Source of the DNA: an uncultured Sphingomonadaceae bacterium
GTDB lineage: Bacteria > Pseudomonadota > Alphaproteobacteria > Sphingomonadales > Sphingomonadaceae
Assembly: GCA_947497085.1 (NCBI GenBank)
Contig: CANMFE010000002.1
Span: 496,001 to 560,000, forward strand
DNA length: 64,000 bases
Direction of reading: 5' to 3'
Position 1 is the first letter of the stretch, and each line of letters begins with the position of its first letter. Both the position numbers and the translations under genes were made by a program. Positions 40,432 through 49,865 of this stretch are shown here, piece after piece. The notes beneath the pieces were generated by a model, which was not told the DNA's origin, did not search any database, and saw only the letters and a program-made list of their open reading frames with translations.

Positions 40432-43400
40432 TTATTCGGCAGCTTCAACCACGTTGCCAGTGACATCATTGTCGGCGAGCGGGTATTCGAGCCGACCCAG
40501 CATTTCCTTCGGGCAGATCTGCCAGAAATGGGGCAGGGCCTTATCCCAATCCTGCAAAATTTCTGCGGCCCATTTGCTGTCCGTCGCCGATTGATGCTCT
40601 TCAATGAGTGATTTGAGATGTGTCTCCCAATGGCTAGATCGGATTCGATCCCAAGTAATACTTTCTGCATTGGCGCGGCGTGCGAAACTGCCTTTTATAT
40701 CATAGATAAACGCCATGCCTCCAGTCATGCCGGCACCGAAATTGCCGCCAACCTCGCCCAGGATGATGGCAGTGCCGCCAGTCATATATTCGCATCCATT
40801 GGCACCGCAGCCTTCAACGACGACCTTGGCCCCTGAATTGCGCACAGCAAACCGTTCGCCAGCCTGGCCCGCAGCGAACAGCTTGCCCGATGTGGCCCCG
40901 TAAAGCACGGTGTTACCGATAATGGTGTTGTCCTGGCTGGCGAGCGGGGAACTGACCGTCGGGCGCAGCGTAATCGTGCCGCCTGACAAGCCTTTGCCGA
41001 CATAATCGTTGGCATCGCCAAATACCTCCAGCGTGACGCCCCGACATAAAAATGCGCCCAGCGACTGCCCCGCACTGCCGCGCAGGCGCACTCTGACATG
41101 GCCTTCGTCCAGTCCTGTCATTCCGTATTTTGCAGTGATTTCAGCAGATAGCCGCGTACCCACGGCGCGATAAGTGTTGCGCACATTATAGGTGAACTGC
41201 ATTTTTTCACGCCGTTCAAACACCGGTTTTGCGTCATGCAGGATCTGTGCATCCAGACTGTCGGGGACCGGGTTGCGGTGGGTGTCCAGATTGAAGCGCC
41301 GTTTTTCGTCGGGCACATCCACTTTGGCCAGTATCGGGTTGAGATCCAGATCATCCAGATGCTCTGCGCCGCGGCTGACCTGTTTTAACAGTTCAGTCCG
41401 CCCCACTATCTCATCAAGTGTTCTGACGCCAAGGCGCGCCAGTATTTCGCGTACCTCTTCAGCGATGAATGTCATCAGGTTGATGACTTTTTCGGGCGTG
41501 CCAGTAAATTTCTCGCGCAGTTTTTCGTCCTGTACGCACACACCGACAGGGCAGGTATTGCTGTGACACTGGCGCACCATGATACAGCCCATGGCGACGA
41601 GCGACAGCGTCCCGATGCCAAACTCCTCCGCACCCAAAATAGCAGCTATCACAATATCGCGTCCGGTTTTGAGACCGCCATCGGTGCGCAGTTTGACGCG
41701 GTGACGAAGGCCATTGAGCGCAAGCACCTGATTGGCCTCGGCAAGTCCCATTTCCCAAGGTGTTCCGGCATATTTAATGCTGGTCTGCGGGCTGGCTCCT
41801 GTGCCGCCTGTATTGCCCGACACCAGAATAATATCGGCATGTGCCTTGGCCACGCCTGCAGCTATTGTGCCAATGCCTGCGGCCGATACCAGTTTGACGC
41901 AGACCAGCGCGCGCGGATTAATCTGTTTCAGGTCATAGATAAGCTGGGCCAGATCCTCGATTGAATAGATATCATGGTGCGGTGGCGGCGAGATGAGCGT
42001 GACGCCTGGTGTTGAATGGCGTAGCCGGGCAATGAATTCGGTGACCTTGAAGCCGGGAAGCTGCCCGCCTTCGCCTGGCTTTGCACCCTGTGCCACCTTT
42101 ATCTCTATTTCTTCACATGCGCCCAGATATTCTGCTGTGACACCGAAGCGGCCAGAGGCAACCTGCTTGATCGGACTGTTGGCATTGTCGCCATTGTCAT
42201 AGGGTGTGTAGCGTTCTTTCGCTTCACCGCCTTCGCCCGATACCGATTTTGCACCGATCCGGTTCATGGCGATGGCCAGCGTCTCATGCGCTTCGGGTGA
42301 CAGCGCGCCGAGCGACATGCCAGGCGTAATGAACCGCTTGCGGATTTCGGTTATAGCCTCGATTTCATCAATGGGCAGTGGCTTGTCCGCATAATTGAAA
42401 CCCATCAGGTCGCGCAGGTAAACGGGCGGCATGGCCCGGATACTTTCGGCAAATTGCAGATATGTCGAATAGCTGTCATTGGCGACCGCGCTTTGCAGCA
42501 GGTGCATCATTTGCGCGCTATAGGCATGGGTTTCACCGCCTTCACGCTGTTTGTAAAACCCGCCTATGGGCAGCCGGACGATTGCAGCATCAAACGCGGC
42601 TTCATGCTTCATTTTGGCATTAAGGTGCAGCGAATTATAGCCTTCACCCGATATTTTGGTTGGCATGCCTGGAAACAGGTCATGCACCAGCGCACGGCTA
42701 AGCCCCACGGCTTCAAAATTATAGCCGCCGCGATAGCTGGATATGACGGCGATGCCCATTTTGGATAGTATTTTCAGCAGCCCCTCATTGACAGCCGTGC
42801 GGTGTCGCTCAAGACATTCATTGAGAGAAAGTTCCCCCAACAGGCCTTTTGCGTGCCGGTCGGCAATGCACGCTTCGGCAAGATAGGCATTTACTGTGGT
42901 AGCACCCACGCCAATCAGCACCGAATAGTTGTGCGTGTCGAGACATTCGGCGGAACGCACATTCACCGATGCAAAGGCGCGCAATCCTGTCCGCACCAGA
43001 TGCGTATGCACCGCAGCCGTTGCCAGGATCATCGCCATGCCAATCCGGTCTTCGCTTATGTTTTCGTCCGTCAGAAATATTTCAGTCTTGCCTTCGCGCA
43101 CAGCGGTTTCCGCTTCACTGCGCACCCGGGCAATAGCTTCGCGGAGCTGCTCAGGGCCGCCATTGGCGGGGAAGGTGCAGTCAATTTCGGCCTCTATACC
43201 CTTGAATGCGGTTCTCAGGCGGAACCAGTCATTGGACGTGGTGACAGGGGTGTCGAGCACCAGCACATTTTCATTCTGGCCATCCTTGTCGAGAATATTC
43301 GCCAAATTTGAAAACCGGGTCTTCAGGCTCATGACATGGCGTTCGCGCAACGAGTCAATCGGCGGATTAGTCACCTGGCTGAAATTCTGCCGGAAAAACT

Positions 43401-44973
43401 GGCTGACCATACGCGGCTTGCCACTGATGACCGCAAGCGGGGTGTCATCACCCATGGAACCAATGGCTTCCTTGGCATCTTCCACCATGGGTGCAAGGAT
43501 CATTTCCATATCCTCAATCGTAAAGCCGGCGGCGACCTGCCTGCGGTTCAGCTCTGCCTTGTTCCAGTCCGGTGTCTTACTGCCCTTGATCTTGGGCAGG
43601 TCATCTATGCCGCGAAATCCGCTAACCAGCTCTTCATAGGGCTGCTCGGCCGCAATCCGGTCTTTGACTGCGCGGTCGTGGAACAGCTTGCCATCTTCCA
43701 GGTCGACAGCGATCATCTGCCCCGGACCCAGCCTGCCTTTTTCGGTGATGCAGCTTTCGGGCACAACCACCATACCGCTTTCCGATCCGATAATCATCAG
43801 GTTGTCAGACGTGACCGTATAGCGCAGCGGACGCAGCGCATTGCGGTCTACCCCGGCCACGGCCCAGCGGCCATCGGTCATTGCGAGCGCGGCGGGGCCA
43901 TCCCATGGTTCCATGACACTGGCCATATACTGATACATGGCGGAGTGTGATTTCGGGATATCGTCGGCATGCTGCCAGGCTTCCGGGATGAGCATGATTT
44001 TCGCGGTCGGTGCCTCACGGCCCGAACGGCAAATGGTCTCGAACACCGCGTCCAGTGCTGCGGTATCAGAGGCACCGGCCGGAATAACAGGCTTGATGTC
44101 CTCGCAATGCTCACCAAAAGCGAGGCTGGCCATTTTTATCTCATGGCTTTTCATCCAGTTTTTGTTGCCGCGAATGGTATTGATTTCACCATTATGTGCG
44201 AGCGTGCGGAAAGGCTGGGCCAGCCACCACTGGGGGAAGGTGTTGGTGGAATAGCGCTGATGAAAAATAGCCATCCGGCTCTCAAAGCGCGGGTCCATCA
44301 GGTCGGGATAAAAGACCGACAGGCTTTCGGCGAGAAACAAACCTTTGTATACTATCGACTTGCACGACAGGCTGCAGATATAAAAATCATTCACCTGCGC
44401 TGCGATAATGCGCTGCTCGATACGTTTGCGGACCAGATAGAGCTTCTTTTCAAACTCCTGTGCACTCTGCTGTTCCGGCAAGGGTCCGGCAATCATGATC
44501 TGTTCAATTTCAGGACGCGTGCGCTGCGCCTTGTCGCCAATCACGGTGACATCGACTGGCACCTGCCGCCAGCCATAGATGGTATAGCCTGCGTCAATCA
44601 GTTCGGCCTCGACAATGGTGCGGCAGCTTTCCTGTGCATTCAGGTCCGTGCGCGGCAGGAACACCATGCCCACGGCCAGCTGTCCGGGCAGCACCTTGTG
44701 CCCGCTATCGGCAATCGCATCGTCAAAAAAGCGCGCAGGCAGGTCTACATGGATGCCGGCACCATCGCCTGTCTTGCCATCGGCATCTACCGCGCCGCGG
44801 TGCCATACAGCCTTGAGCGCATCAATGGCGGCCTCAACCACACGGCGGGAGGCAATGCCATCGGTGGCGGCAATCATGCCGACGCCGCAGGCATCACCTT
44901 CATATTCGGGGCGATACATGCCGTCTTTGGCCAGACGCGCATGTTCAGGTGTGGGGTGGTAAAACTCTGTCAT
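40432..44973 (-). CDS. gltB: Glutamate synthase large subunit
   Basis: A 1513-residue NADPH-GOGAT alpha subunit. A short propeptide precedes Cys29 (EGDACGVG), the N-terminal nucleophile of the glutaminase domain after processing. The FMN-binding synthase domain follows, with the 3Fe-4S cysteines Cys1130, Cys1136 and Cys1141 (C-x5-C-x4-C in CIMVRQCHSNTC), and the beta-helix domain ends the protein (GANGCEYMTGGTAIILGEVGGNFGAGMTGG). It makes glutamate from glutamine and 2-oxoglutarate with GltD. The gene is third in gltD-DUF2059-gltB. Confidence 0.97.
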   Translation of the reverse strand: MTEFYHPTPEHARLAKDGMYRPEYEGDACGVGMIAATDGIASRRVVEAAIDALKAVWHRGAVDADGKTGDGAGIHVDLPARFFDDAIADSGHKVLPGQLAVGMVFLPRTDLNAQESCRTIVEAELIDAGYTIYGWRQVPVDVTVIGDKAQRTRPEIEQIMIAGPLPEQQSAQEFEKKLYLVRKRIEQRIIAAQVNDFYICSLSCKSIVYKGLFLAESLSVFYPDLMDPRFESRMAIFHQRYSTNTFPQWWLAQPFRTLAHNGEINTIRGNKNWMKSHEIKMASLAFGEHCEDIKPVIPAGASDTAALDAVFETICRSGREAPTAKIMLIPEAWQHADDIPKSHSAMYQYMASVMEPWDGPAALAMTDGRWAVAGVDRNALRPLRYTVTSDNLMIIGSESGMVVVPESCITEKGRLGPGQMIAVDLEDGKLFHDRAVKDRIAAEQPYEELVSGFRGIDDLPKIKGSKTPDWNKAELNRRQVAAGFTIEDMEMILAPMVEDAKEAIGSMGDDTPLAVISGKPRMVSQFFRQNFSQVTNPPIDSLRERHVMSLKTRFSNLANILDKDGQNENVLVLDTPVTTSNDWFRLRTAFKGIEAEIDCTFPANGGPEQLREAIARVRSEAETAVREGKTEIFLTDENISEDRIGMAMILATAAVHTHLVRTGLRAFASVNVRSAECLDTHNYSVLIGVGATTVNAYLAEACIADRHAKGLLGELSLNECLERHRTAVNEGLLKILSKMGIAVISSYRGGYNFEAVGLSRALVHDLFPGMPTKISGEGYNSLHLNAKMKHEAAFDAAIVRLPIGGFYKQREGGETHAYSAQMMHLLQSAVANDSYSTYLQFAESIRAMPPVYLRDLMGFNYADKPLPIDEIEAITEIRKRFITPGMSLGALSPEAHETLAIAMNRIGAKSVSGEGGEAKERYTPYDNGDNANSPIKQVASGRFGVTAEYLGACEEIEIKVAQGAKPGEGGQLPGFKVTEFIARLRHSTPGVTLISPPPHHDIYSIEDLAQLIYDLKQINPRALVCVKLVSAAGIGTIAAGVAKAHADIILVSGNTGGTGASPQTSIKYAGTPWEMGLAEANQVLALNGLRHRVKLRTDGGLKTGRDIVIAAILGAEEFGIGTLSLVAMGCIMVRQCHSNTCPVGVCVQDEKLREKFTGTPEKVINLMTFIAEEVREILARLGVRTLDEIVGRTELLKQVSRGAEHLDDLDLNPILAKVDVPDEKRRFNLDTHRNPVPDSLDAQILHDAKPVFERREKMQFTYNVRNTYRAVGTRLSAEITAKYGMTGLDEGHVRVRLRGSAGQSLGAFLCRGVTLEVFGDANDYVGKGLSGGTITLRPTVSSPLASQDNTIIGNTVLYGATSGKLFAAGQAGERFAVRNSGAKVVVEGCGANGCEYMTGGTAIILGEVGGNFGAGMTGGMAFIYDIKGSFARRANAESITWDRIRSSHWETHLKSLIEEHQSATDSKWAAEILQDWDKALPHFWQICPKEMLGRLEYPLADNDVTGNVVEAAE

Positions 44974-45017
44974 AATATCTCAGTAAAATCTGATGGTTCC
45001 GTTCGGTTCAGACCGCG

Positions 45018-45701
45018 TCACGCCGCATCATCAACCCTTTCATCATCCTGTTCCGGCTCGGGCGGCGGTGGCAGATGAGCCGTTGCCTCCTCCACTTTCT
45101 GCATGATCTGCGGCATGGCAGACATCATTTCGGGAACAAATGCCTGCATGCTTTCCATGAATTTGGGATCGGTGTAGATCAGCATGGATTGTGCGGCATA
45201 GGATTTACCGGTGGGCGTCGTAAAAAATGCATTCAGGTCATTGAGTTCCGCCAGACTGAATCGCTCCGCATAGATGGCCGTCATGTTTGCGCGGACAGTC
45301 GGTTCGACTTTTTCCATGAGAGGGATCATCTCCCGGGTCATCACTTCGGACGTTATCTTCATGCGTTCACGAAAATGCGGGTCCGCCTGCTCAATTACCT
45401 CGCCAAGCGTTTCGTCGCTTTCTTCCACTTCCTTGCCGCTTCCCTTGACAATGTCAGAGGCGCGCATGTCGAACATGCTTTCAAACATGGCGTCCATCAT
45501 CTGGTTCATCGTGCCTTCCATCATCTTGCGATAGGTGCCAAGCGGCCAGATGCTGTCGACAACCCGCTGCGCTGCGGTGAGATGGGCCGGATCGGTTTCG
45601 CTGTGCGCGTGCGCTGTGGTATCATCCTGTGCCATAGCTGGTATGGGAACGCCGCAAAGCGCCAGTGATGCTGATGCGATAAATAGAGTTTTTCTGATCA
45701 T
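45018..45701 (-). CDS. Exported DUF2059-domain protein
   Basis: A 227-residue protein with a signal peptide (1-24, PAMAQ) and a DUF2059-like helical domain in the C-terminal half (LAELNDLNAFFTTPTGKSYAAQS), which is the family hallmark. It ends in a Pro/Asp/Glu-rich tail (PPPPEPEQDDERVDD). Its start overlaps the gltD stop by four bases (ATGA), and gltB starts 44 bases after its stop, so a periplasmic protein is embedded in the glutamate synthase operon. DUF2059 proteins have no established function. Confidence 0.88.
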   Translation of the reverse strand: MIRKTLFIASASLALCGVPIPAMAQDDTTAHAHSETDPAHLTAAQRVVDSIWPLGTYRKMMEGTMNQMMDAMFESMFDMRASDIVKGSGKEVEESDETLGEVIEQADPHFRERMKITSEVMTREMIPLMEKVEPTVRANMTAIYAERFSLAELNDLNAFFTTPTGKSYAAQSMLIYTDPKFMESMQAFVPEMMSAMPQIMQKVEEATAHLPPPPEPEQDDERVDDAA

Positions 45702-47197
45702 GCTGCTTGCCTTTCTGATTTTGCCTTTGCGCGCATAAATGTGTGCATATGTTCCGCGACGTCACGGCCATCACGTATCGCCCATACGACAAGCGATGCG
45801 CCGCGTACGATGTCCCCTGCGGCAAATACGCCGTCCAGGTTGGTCATCATGGATTTATGGTCCACACGCAATGTGCCCCAGCGGGTGACGCTAAGGTCGG
45901 GGGTGTCAAATAAAGTGGGTAGCTCTTCCGGATCAAAGCCCAGTGCCTTGATAACCATGTCCGCCTTGATGGAATATTCACTGCCCGGTTCGATTTCAGG
46001 CGCGCGGCGGCCACTCGCATCGGGCGCGCCCAATCGCATTTTGCTGACCTTGACGCCGGTTACTCTGTCTGTTCCTTCAATGGCGACCGGTGCGGACAAC
46101 CAGACAAATTCAACGCCTTCTTCTTCGGCATTGCTGACTTCGCGCTGTGAACCGGGCATATTTTCGCGGTCGCGGCGATACAGGCATTTAACCGATTTTG
46201 CACCCTGACGTACCGCCGTGCGGACGCAGTCCATCGCCGTGTCGCCGCCGCCTATCACCACCACGTCCTTGCCTTTGGCATCAAGCGCGCCGCTGTCAAA
46301 GTCGGGGACATCATCGCCAAAACCCTTGCGATTGGATGCGGTGAGATAATCAAGCGCGGCCAGCACGCCTCCTGCCCCGACGCCCGGCACCCTGATATCA
46401 CGCGCTTTGTAAACGCCTGTCGCGATCAGGATGCTGTCATGTTTGGCGCGCAGGTCATCCATGCTGGAATCCTCACCGACTTCAAAGCTGGTGTGGAAAT
46501 GAATGCCCGCATCAATAAGGCGCTGTACGCGGCGTTCGACAACATGTTTTTCGAGCTTGAAACCCGGGATGCCATAGGTAAGCAGGCCGCCTGCGCGGTC
46601 ATGTCGGTCATAAACATGCACTTCATATCCGGCGATACGGAGATATTCCGCTGTCGTAAGTCCCGCCGGACCAGCGCCGATAATGCCTACGGATTGTCCG
46701 CGGTCTGCGCCCACTTCAACGGGCTCGACCCAGCCATTTTCCCATGCCGTGTCGGTGATATATTTTTCGACCGAGCCAATGGTGACTGCACCATGGCCGG
46801 AAAACTCGATCACGCAATTACCTTCGCAAAGCCGGTCCTGCGGGCATATACGTCCGCAAATTTCGGGCATGGTGGATGTTGCATTCGACATTTCATAGGC
46901 GTCGCGCAGCCGCCCCTCGGCTGTCAGGCGGAGCCAGTCAGGGATATGATTATGCAAAGGGCAGTGAGTGGAGCAATAAGGCACGCCGCATTGGGAGCAG
47001 CGTGCGGATTGATCGGCCGCAGCTTCGGCGGCATAGCGATCCGCGATCTCGCGGAAGTCCTCGGCCCGCTTTTCGGCAATGCGCTTGTCCGGATAACTTT
47101 GTTCCTGCCGCACAAATTGCAGCATATCTTTTTTTGCAGGCAGCTTCTGCGCAGAAGCGGAAGGTGTATTTTTTGTCTGTGGCATGTTTTGCGGCAT
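45698..47197 (-). CDS. gltD: Glutamate synthase small subunit
   Basis: About 499 residues; the start is uncertain (GTG at 47221, ATG at 47197 or 47185), and none has a strong ribosome binding site. Two cysteine clusters for 4Fe-4S centres are present (CSQCGVPYCSTHCPL and CGRICPQDRLCEGNC), followed by the FAD-binding GAGPAGLTTAEYL and the NADPH-binding GGGDTAMDCVRTA. It passes electrons from NADPH to GltB. It is first in the operon, divergent from uppP with a shared region of about 260 bases. Confidence 0.95.
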   Translation of the reverse strand: MPQNMPQTKNTPSASAQKLPAKKDMLQFVRQEQSYPDKRIAEKRAEDFREIADRYAAEAAADQSARCSQCGVPYCSTHCPLHNHIPDWLRLTAEGRLRDAYEMSNATSTMPEICGRICPQDRLCEGNCVIEFSGHGAVTIGSVEKYITDTAWENGWVEPVEVGADRGQSVGIIGAGPAGLTTAEYLRIAGYEVHVYDRHDRAGGLLTYGIPGFKLEKHVVERRVQRLIDAGIHFHTSFEVGEDSSMDDLRAKHDSILIATGVYKARDIRVPGVGAGGVLAALDYLTASNRKGFGDDVPDFDSGALDAKGKDVVVIGGGDTAMDCVRTAVRQGAKSVKCLYRRDRENMPGSQREVSNAEEEGVEFVWLSAPVAIEGTDRVTGVKVSKMRLGAPDASGRRAPEIEPGSEYSIKADMVIKALGFDPEELPTLFDTPDLSVTRWGTLRVDHKSMMTNLDGVFAAGDIVRGASLVVWAIRDGRDVAEHMHTFMRAKAKSERQAA

Positions 47198-47461
47198 ATG
47201 GCAGTGCGCGGAGTGAGTCACGCAGAAAATAGATAATATGACAGGATAACTTACCTAAAAACTGTAGATTTATCGTCGATGCAGTAAAATAACACTTGTT
47301 TGTTATTAAATTATACCCGTTTCGGACTTATTATCTCAAGTGGGTTGCATAATCATGCGTGTCATAACTCCTATCTGGACATTTGCGTGATCACGCGCCA
47401 TTGCGAGAGCTTGGAACGCTCATCCATTCCATCGGCTCTTATTTGCGAGAAAGCGGACGCA

Positions 47462-48307
47462 ATGACATTTATCCAGATGCTGTTGATAGCCATAGTGCAG
47501 GGAATTACAGAATTCCTGCCCATATCTTCCTCCGGGCACCTCATTCTGTTGCCCATATTCATGGATATGGAAGACCAGGGGCCGATGATTGATGTGGCCG
47601 TGCATGTGGGTTCATTGCTCGCGATCATGGCTTATTTCTTCAAGGATGTTTGGGGTTTGGCCAGAGGCAGCTTTGCGAGCGTGGGTATCGGTGAAGCGCC
47701 GGCGGAGCGCAGGCTGTTTTGGTGGATTGTGCTGGGCACAATCCCGGCGGCCTTGTTCGGCCTTGCCATCAAACTGGGTTATCTGAATGGTATAGCGACC
47801 GATGTCTTTGGCCTGACTTTGCCCGATGGTAACCTGATGGAAGGGTTGCGTTTCACCGATCTGATTGCCGTGAATCTTATTGCCTATGGTATATTGCTGG
47901 GTATTGCTGACCGTTTCGGGCGGTCGGACCGTAGCTATGAGGATATGCAGCTTAAAGACGGCATAATCGTCGGTATTGCGCAGGCCTTGGCGCTTATTCC
48001 CGGAACCAGCCGTTCGGGTGTGACCATGACGGCGGCACGCTTTTTGGGCTTTGGCCGCGTCGAGGCAGCACGCTTTTCGTTCCTGCTGTCGATCCCTGCG
48101 GTTGCGGGTGCGGGTGTGCTGATTGTTCCCGACCTGCTGGGTGCGGGCGGTGAATTGCTGAAAGAGGCGATTATCACCGGCGCGCTGACATTCGTGGCGG
48201 CATTTGCGACAATGGCGTTCCTGATGCGCTTCCTGCAAAAAGCATCGATGATGGTGTTTGTAGTGTACCGTATCGCGATGGGCGCGGCGTTGCTGTATTT
48301 CTTCTGA
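47462..48307 (+). CDS. uppP: Undecaprenyl-diphosphatase UppP
   Basis: A 281-residue membrane phosphatase from the ATG at 47462; longer in-frame extension to 47300 is not credible. The two family motifs are EFLPISSSGH near residue 18 and PGTSRSGVTMTAARFLGF near residue 180, which carry the catalytic Glu, Ser/His and Arg/Ser. Seven to eight spans are predicted. It recycles the lipid carrier for peptidoglycan and causes low-level bacitracin resistance. It is convergent with astD. Confidence 0.95.
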   Translation: MTFIQMLLIAIVQGITEFLPISSSGHLILLPIFMDMEDQGPMIDVAVHVGSLLAIMAYFFKDVWGLARGSFASVGIGEAPAERRLFWWIVLGTIPAALFGLAIKLGYLNGIATDVFGLTLPDGNLMEGLRFTDLIAVNLIAYGILLGIADRFGRSDRSYEDMQLKDGIIVGIAQALALIPGTSRSGVTMTAARFLGFGRVEAARFSFLLSIPAVAGAGVLIVPDLLGAGGELLKEAIITGALTFVAAFATMAFLMRFLQKASMMVFVVYRIAMGAALLYFF

Positions 48308-48328
48308 CACTCGCGAAAGTGCAGGCAG

Positions 48329-49738
48329 TTATCCGTCTTTCAGGCCGACACCGATATTGGCGCGCGGTTGTTCCATTTCCGCCGATGCCACTGGATAGGC
48401 GCAATAATCCGCTGCATAATAGGCGCTGGGCCGGTGATTGCCGGATAGGCCGACACCGCCAAATGGCGCGGCCGAAGATGCACCGTTTGTCGGTTTGTTC
48501 CAGTTGACAATACCGGCGCGGATATTGGCCCAGAACTGGTTATATTCCTGCGGCGTGCCGCCCACCAGCGAAGCCGAAAGACCAAAGCGCGTGTTATTTG
48601 CCTCGGCAATGGCTTCTTCGAGAGATGCGACGCGGATTACCTGTAGCAGGGGGCCGAACAACTCGATGTCGGGCCGGTCCTTGATATCCGTCACATCGAT
48701 AATGCCGGGGGAAAGAAATGGCAGGTTATCGTCACGGCGCACCATATGCTTGATAGCCTTGCCACCATTGCTGAGCAGGTAGAGGAAGCTATCAGTCAAC
48801 CCGTCAGCGGCTTCATTGTCTATCACCGGTCCCATAAATGGCGCAGGGTTGGCAAAGGGCTCATCCACGATCAGGCGATCGGCAAGTTTTTTGGTTTCGG
48901 CAATGACCGCGTCATACATGCTGTCATGGACGATAAGCCGTCCGGCAGCTGAGCAGCGCTGGCCTGCAGTAGTGAATGCAGACTGGACAATGAGCGTTGC
49001 TGCATCTTGCAGCTTGGGCGTGTTCATCACGATCATCGGATTATTGCCGCCCATTTCAAGCGCGATAAGTTTGTCCGGCCGCGATGCGAGTGCGCGGTTA
49101 ATGGCAATGCCGGTGGTGGCAGAGCCTGTGAACAATATGCCGTCCACATCTTCGTGCGCGACAAGCCCTTTGCCTTCATCTGCTGCACCGATTAACAGGC
49201 GCACTACATCTTCCGGAATGCCCGCCTTGTGCAGGCATTGCACGAGAATTTCTGCTGTTGCAGGTGTTTTTTCCGATGGCTTGAAAACGATTGTGTTGCC
49301 GGCAATCAGCGCCGGCACAATATGCCCGTTGGGCAGGTGGGCTGGAAAATTATAGGGACCCAGAACCGCCATGACACCATGCGGCTTGTGCCGCAGCGCC
49401 ATTGAACCGCCCAGCGCCGCATCCAGTTTCCGGTTGGGTGTGCGTTCGCCATAGGCGTTGATGGATATTTCCACCTTGTTGATCACAGCCTCAACTTCAG
49501 TGCGCGCTTCCCACAGAGGTTTGCCGGTTTCTCGCGCTATTGTCGTCGCCAGTTTATCGCTTGCTGCGCGTATTTCATTGGCATAACGGCGGACCAGTTC
49601 ACAGCGATTGGCGAGGGGGCGTGCGGCCCATGCTGTCCATGCCGAACGGGCACGGGCAACTTCGTCGTCAACATTGCCGATTTCGTGTCGCCAGAATTCA
49701 TTGCCGGTGGCGGGTTCAATTGAGATGAGTTCGGACAA
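48329..49738 (-). CDS. astD: N-succinylglutamate 5-semialdehyde dehydrogenase
   Basis: A 469-residue aldehyde dehydrogenase. The catalytic Glu lies in LALEMGGNNP and the catalytic Cys in TTAGQRCSAAGR. The AstD-specific features are the start SIEPATGNEFW and the segments LPNGHIVPALIAGNTIVFKPSE and FTGSATTGIAINRALASRPDKLIALEMGGNNP, which distinguish it from general ALDHs. It oxidises the semialdehyde in the arginine succinyltransferase route. No other ast gene (A, B, C, E) is adjacent, so the pathway must be scattered, as in other sphingomonads. Confidence 0.9.
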   Translation of the reverse strand: MSELISIEPATGNEFWRHEIGNVDDEVARARSAWTAWAARPLANRCELVRRYANEIRAASDKLATTIARETGKPLWEARTEVEAVINKVEISINAYGERTPNRKLDAALGGSMALRHKPHGVMAVLGPYNFPAHLPNGHIVPALIAGNTIVFKPSEKTPATAEILVQCLHKAGIPEDVVRLLIGAADEGKGLVAHEDVDGILFTGSATTGIAINRALASRPDKLIALEMGGNNPMIVMNTPKLQDAATLIVQSAFTTAGQRCSAAGRLIVHDSMYDAVIAETKKLADRLIVDEPFANPAPFMGPVIDNEAADGLTDSFLYLLSNGGKAIKHMVRRDDNLPFLSPGIIDVTDIKDRPDIELFGPLLQVIRVASLEEAIAEANNTRFGLSASLVGGTPQEYNQFWANIRAGIVNWNKPTNGASSAAPFGGVGLSGNHRPSAYYAADYCAYPVASAEMEQPRANIGVGLKDG

Positions 49739-49865
49739 ATGCAGGTCCCTATATATGCAATATGATGTGGATTGCGGCGCAAATTAGAGTGGACGAGGCG
49801 CGATAACAAGGATTTGTTATCCACTATCCGCTCTGGCATGCAAATGTTACAAATTGAGAGCTTTT

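Noticed and set aside
47300-47461. 54-residue N-terminal extension of UppP
   Set aside because: The family starts at the first membrane helix (MTFIQMLLIAIVQG); the extension is polar, Cys/His-rich and overlaps the promoter region.
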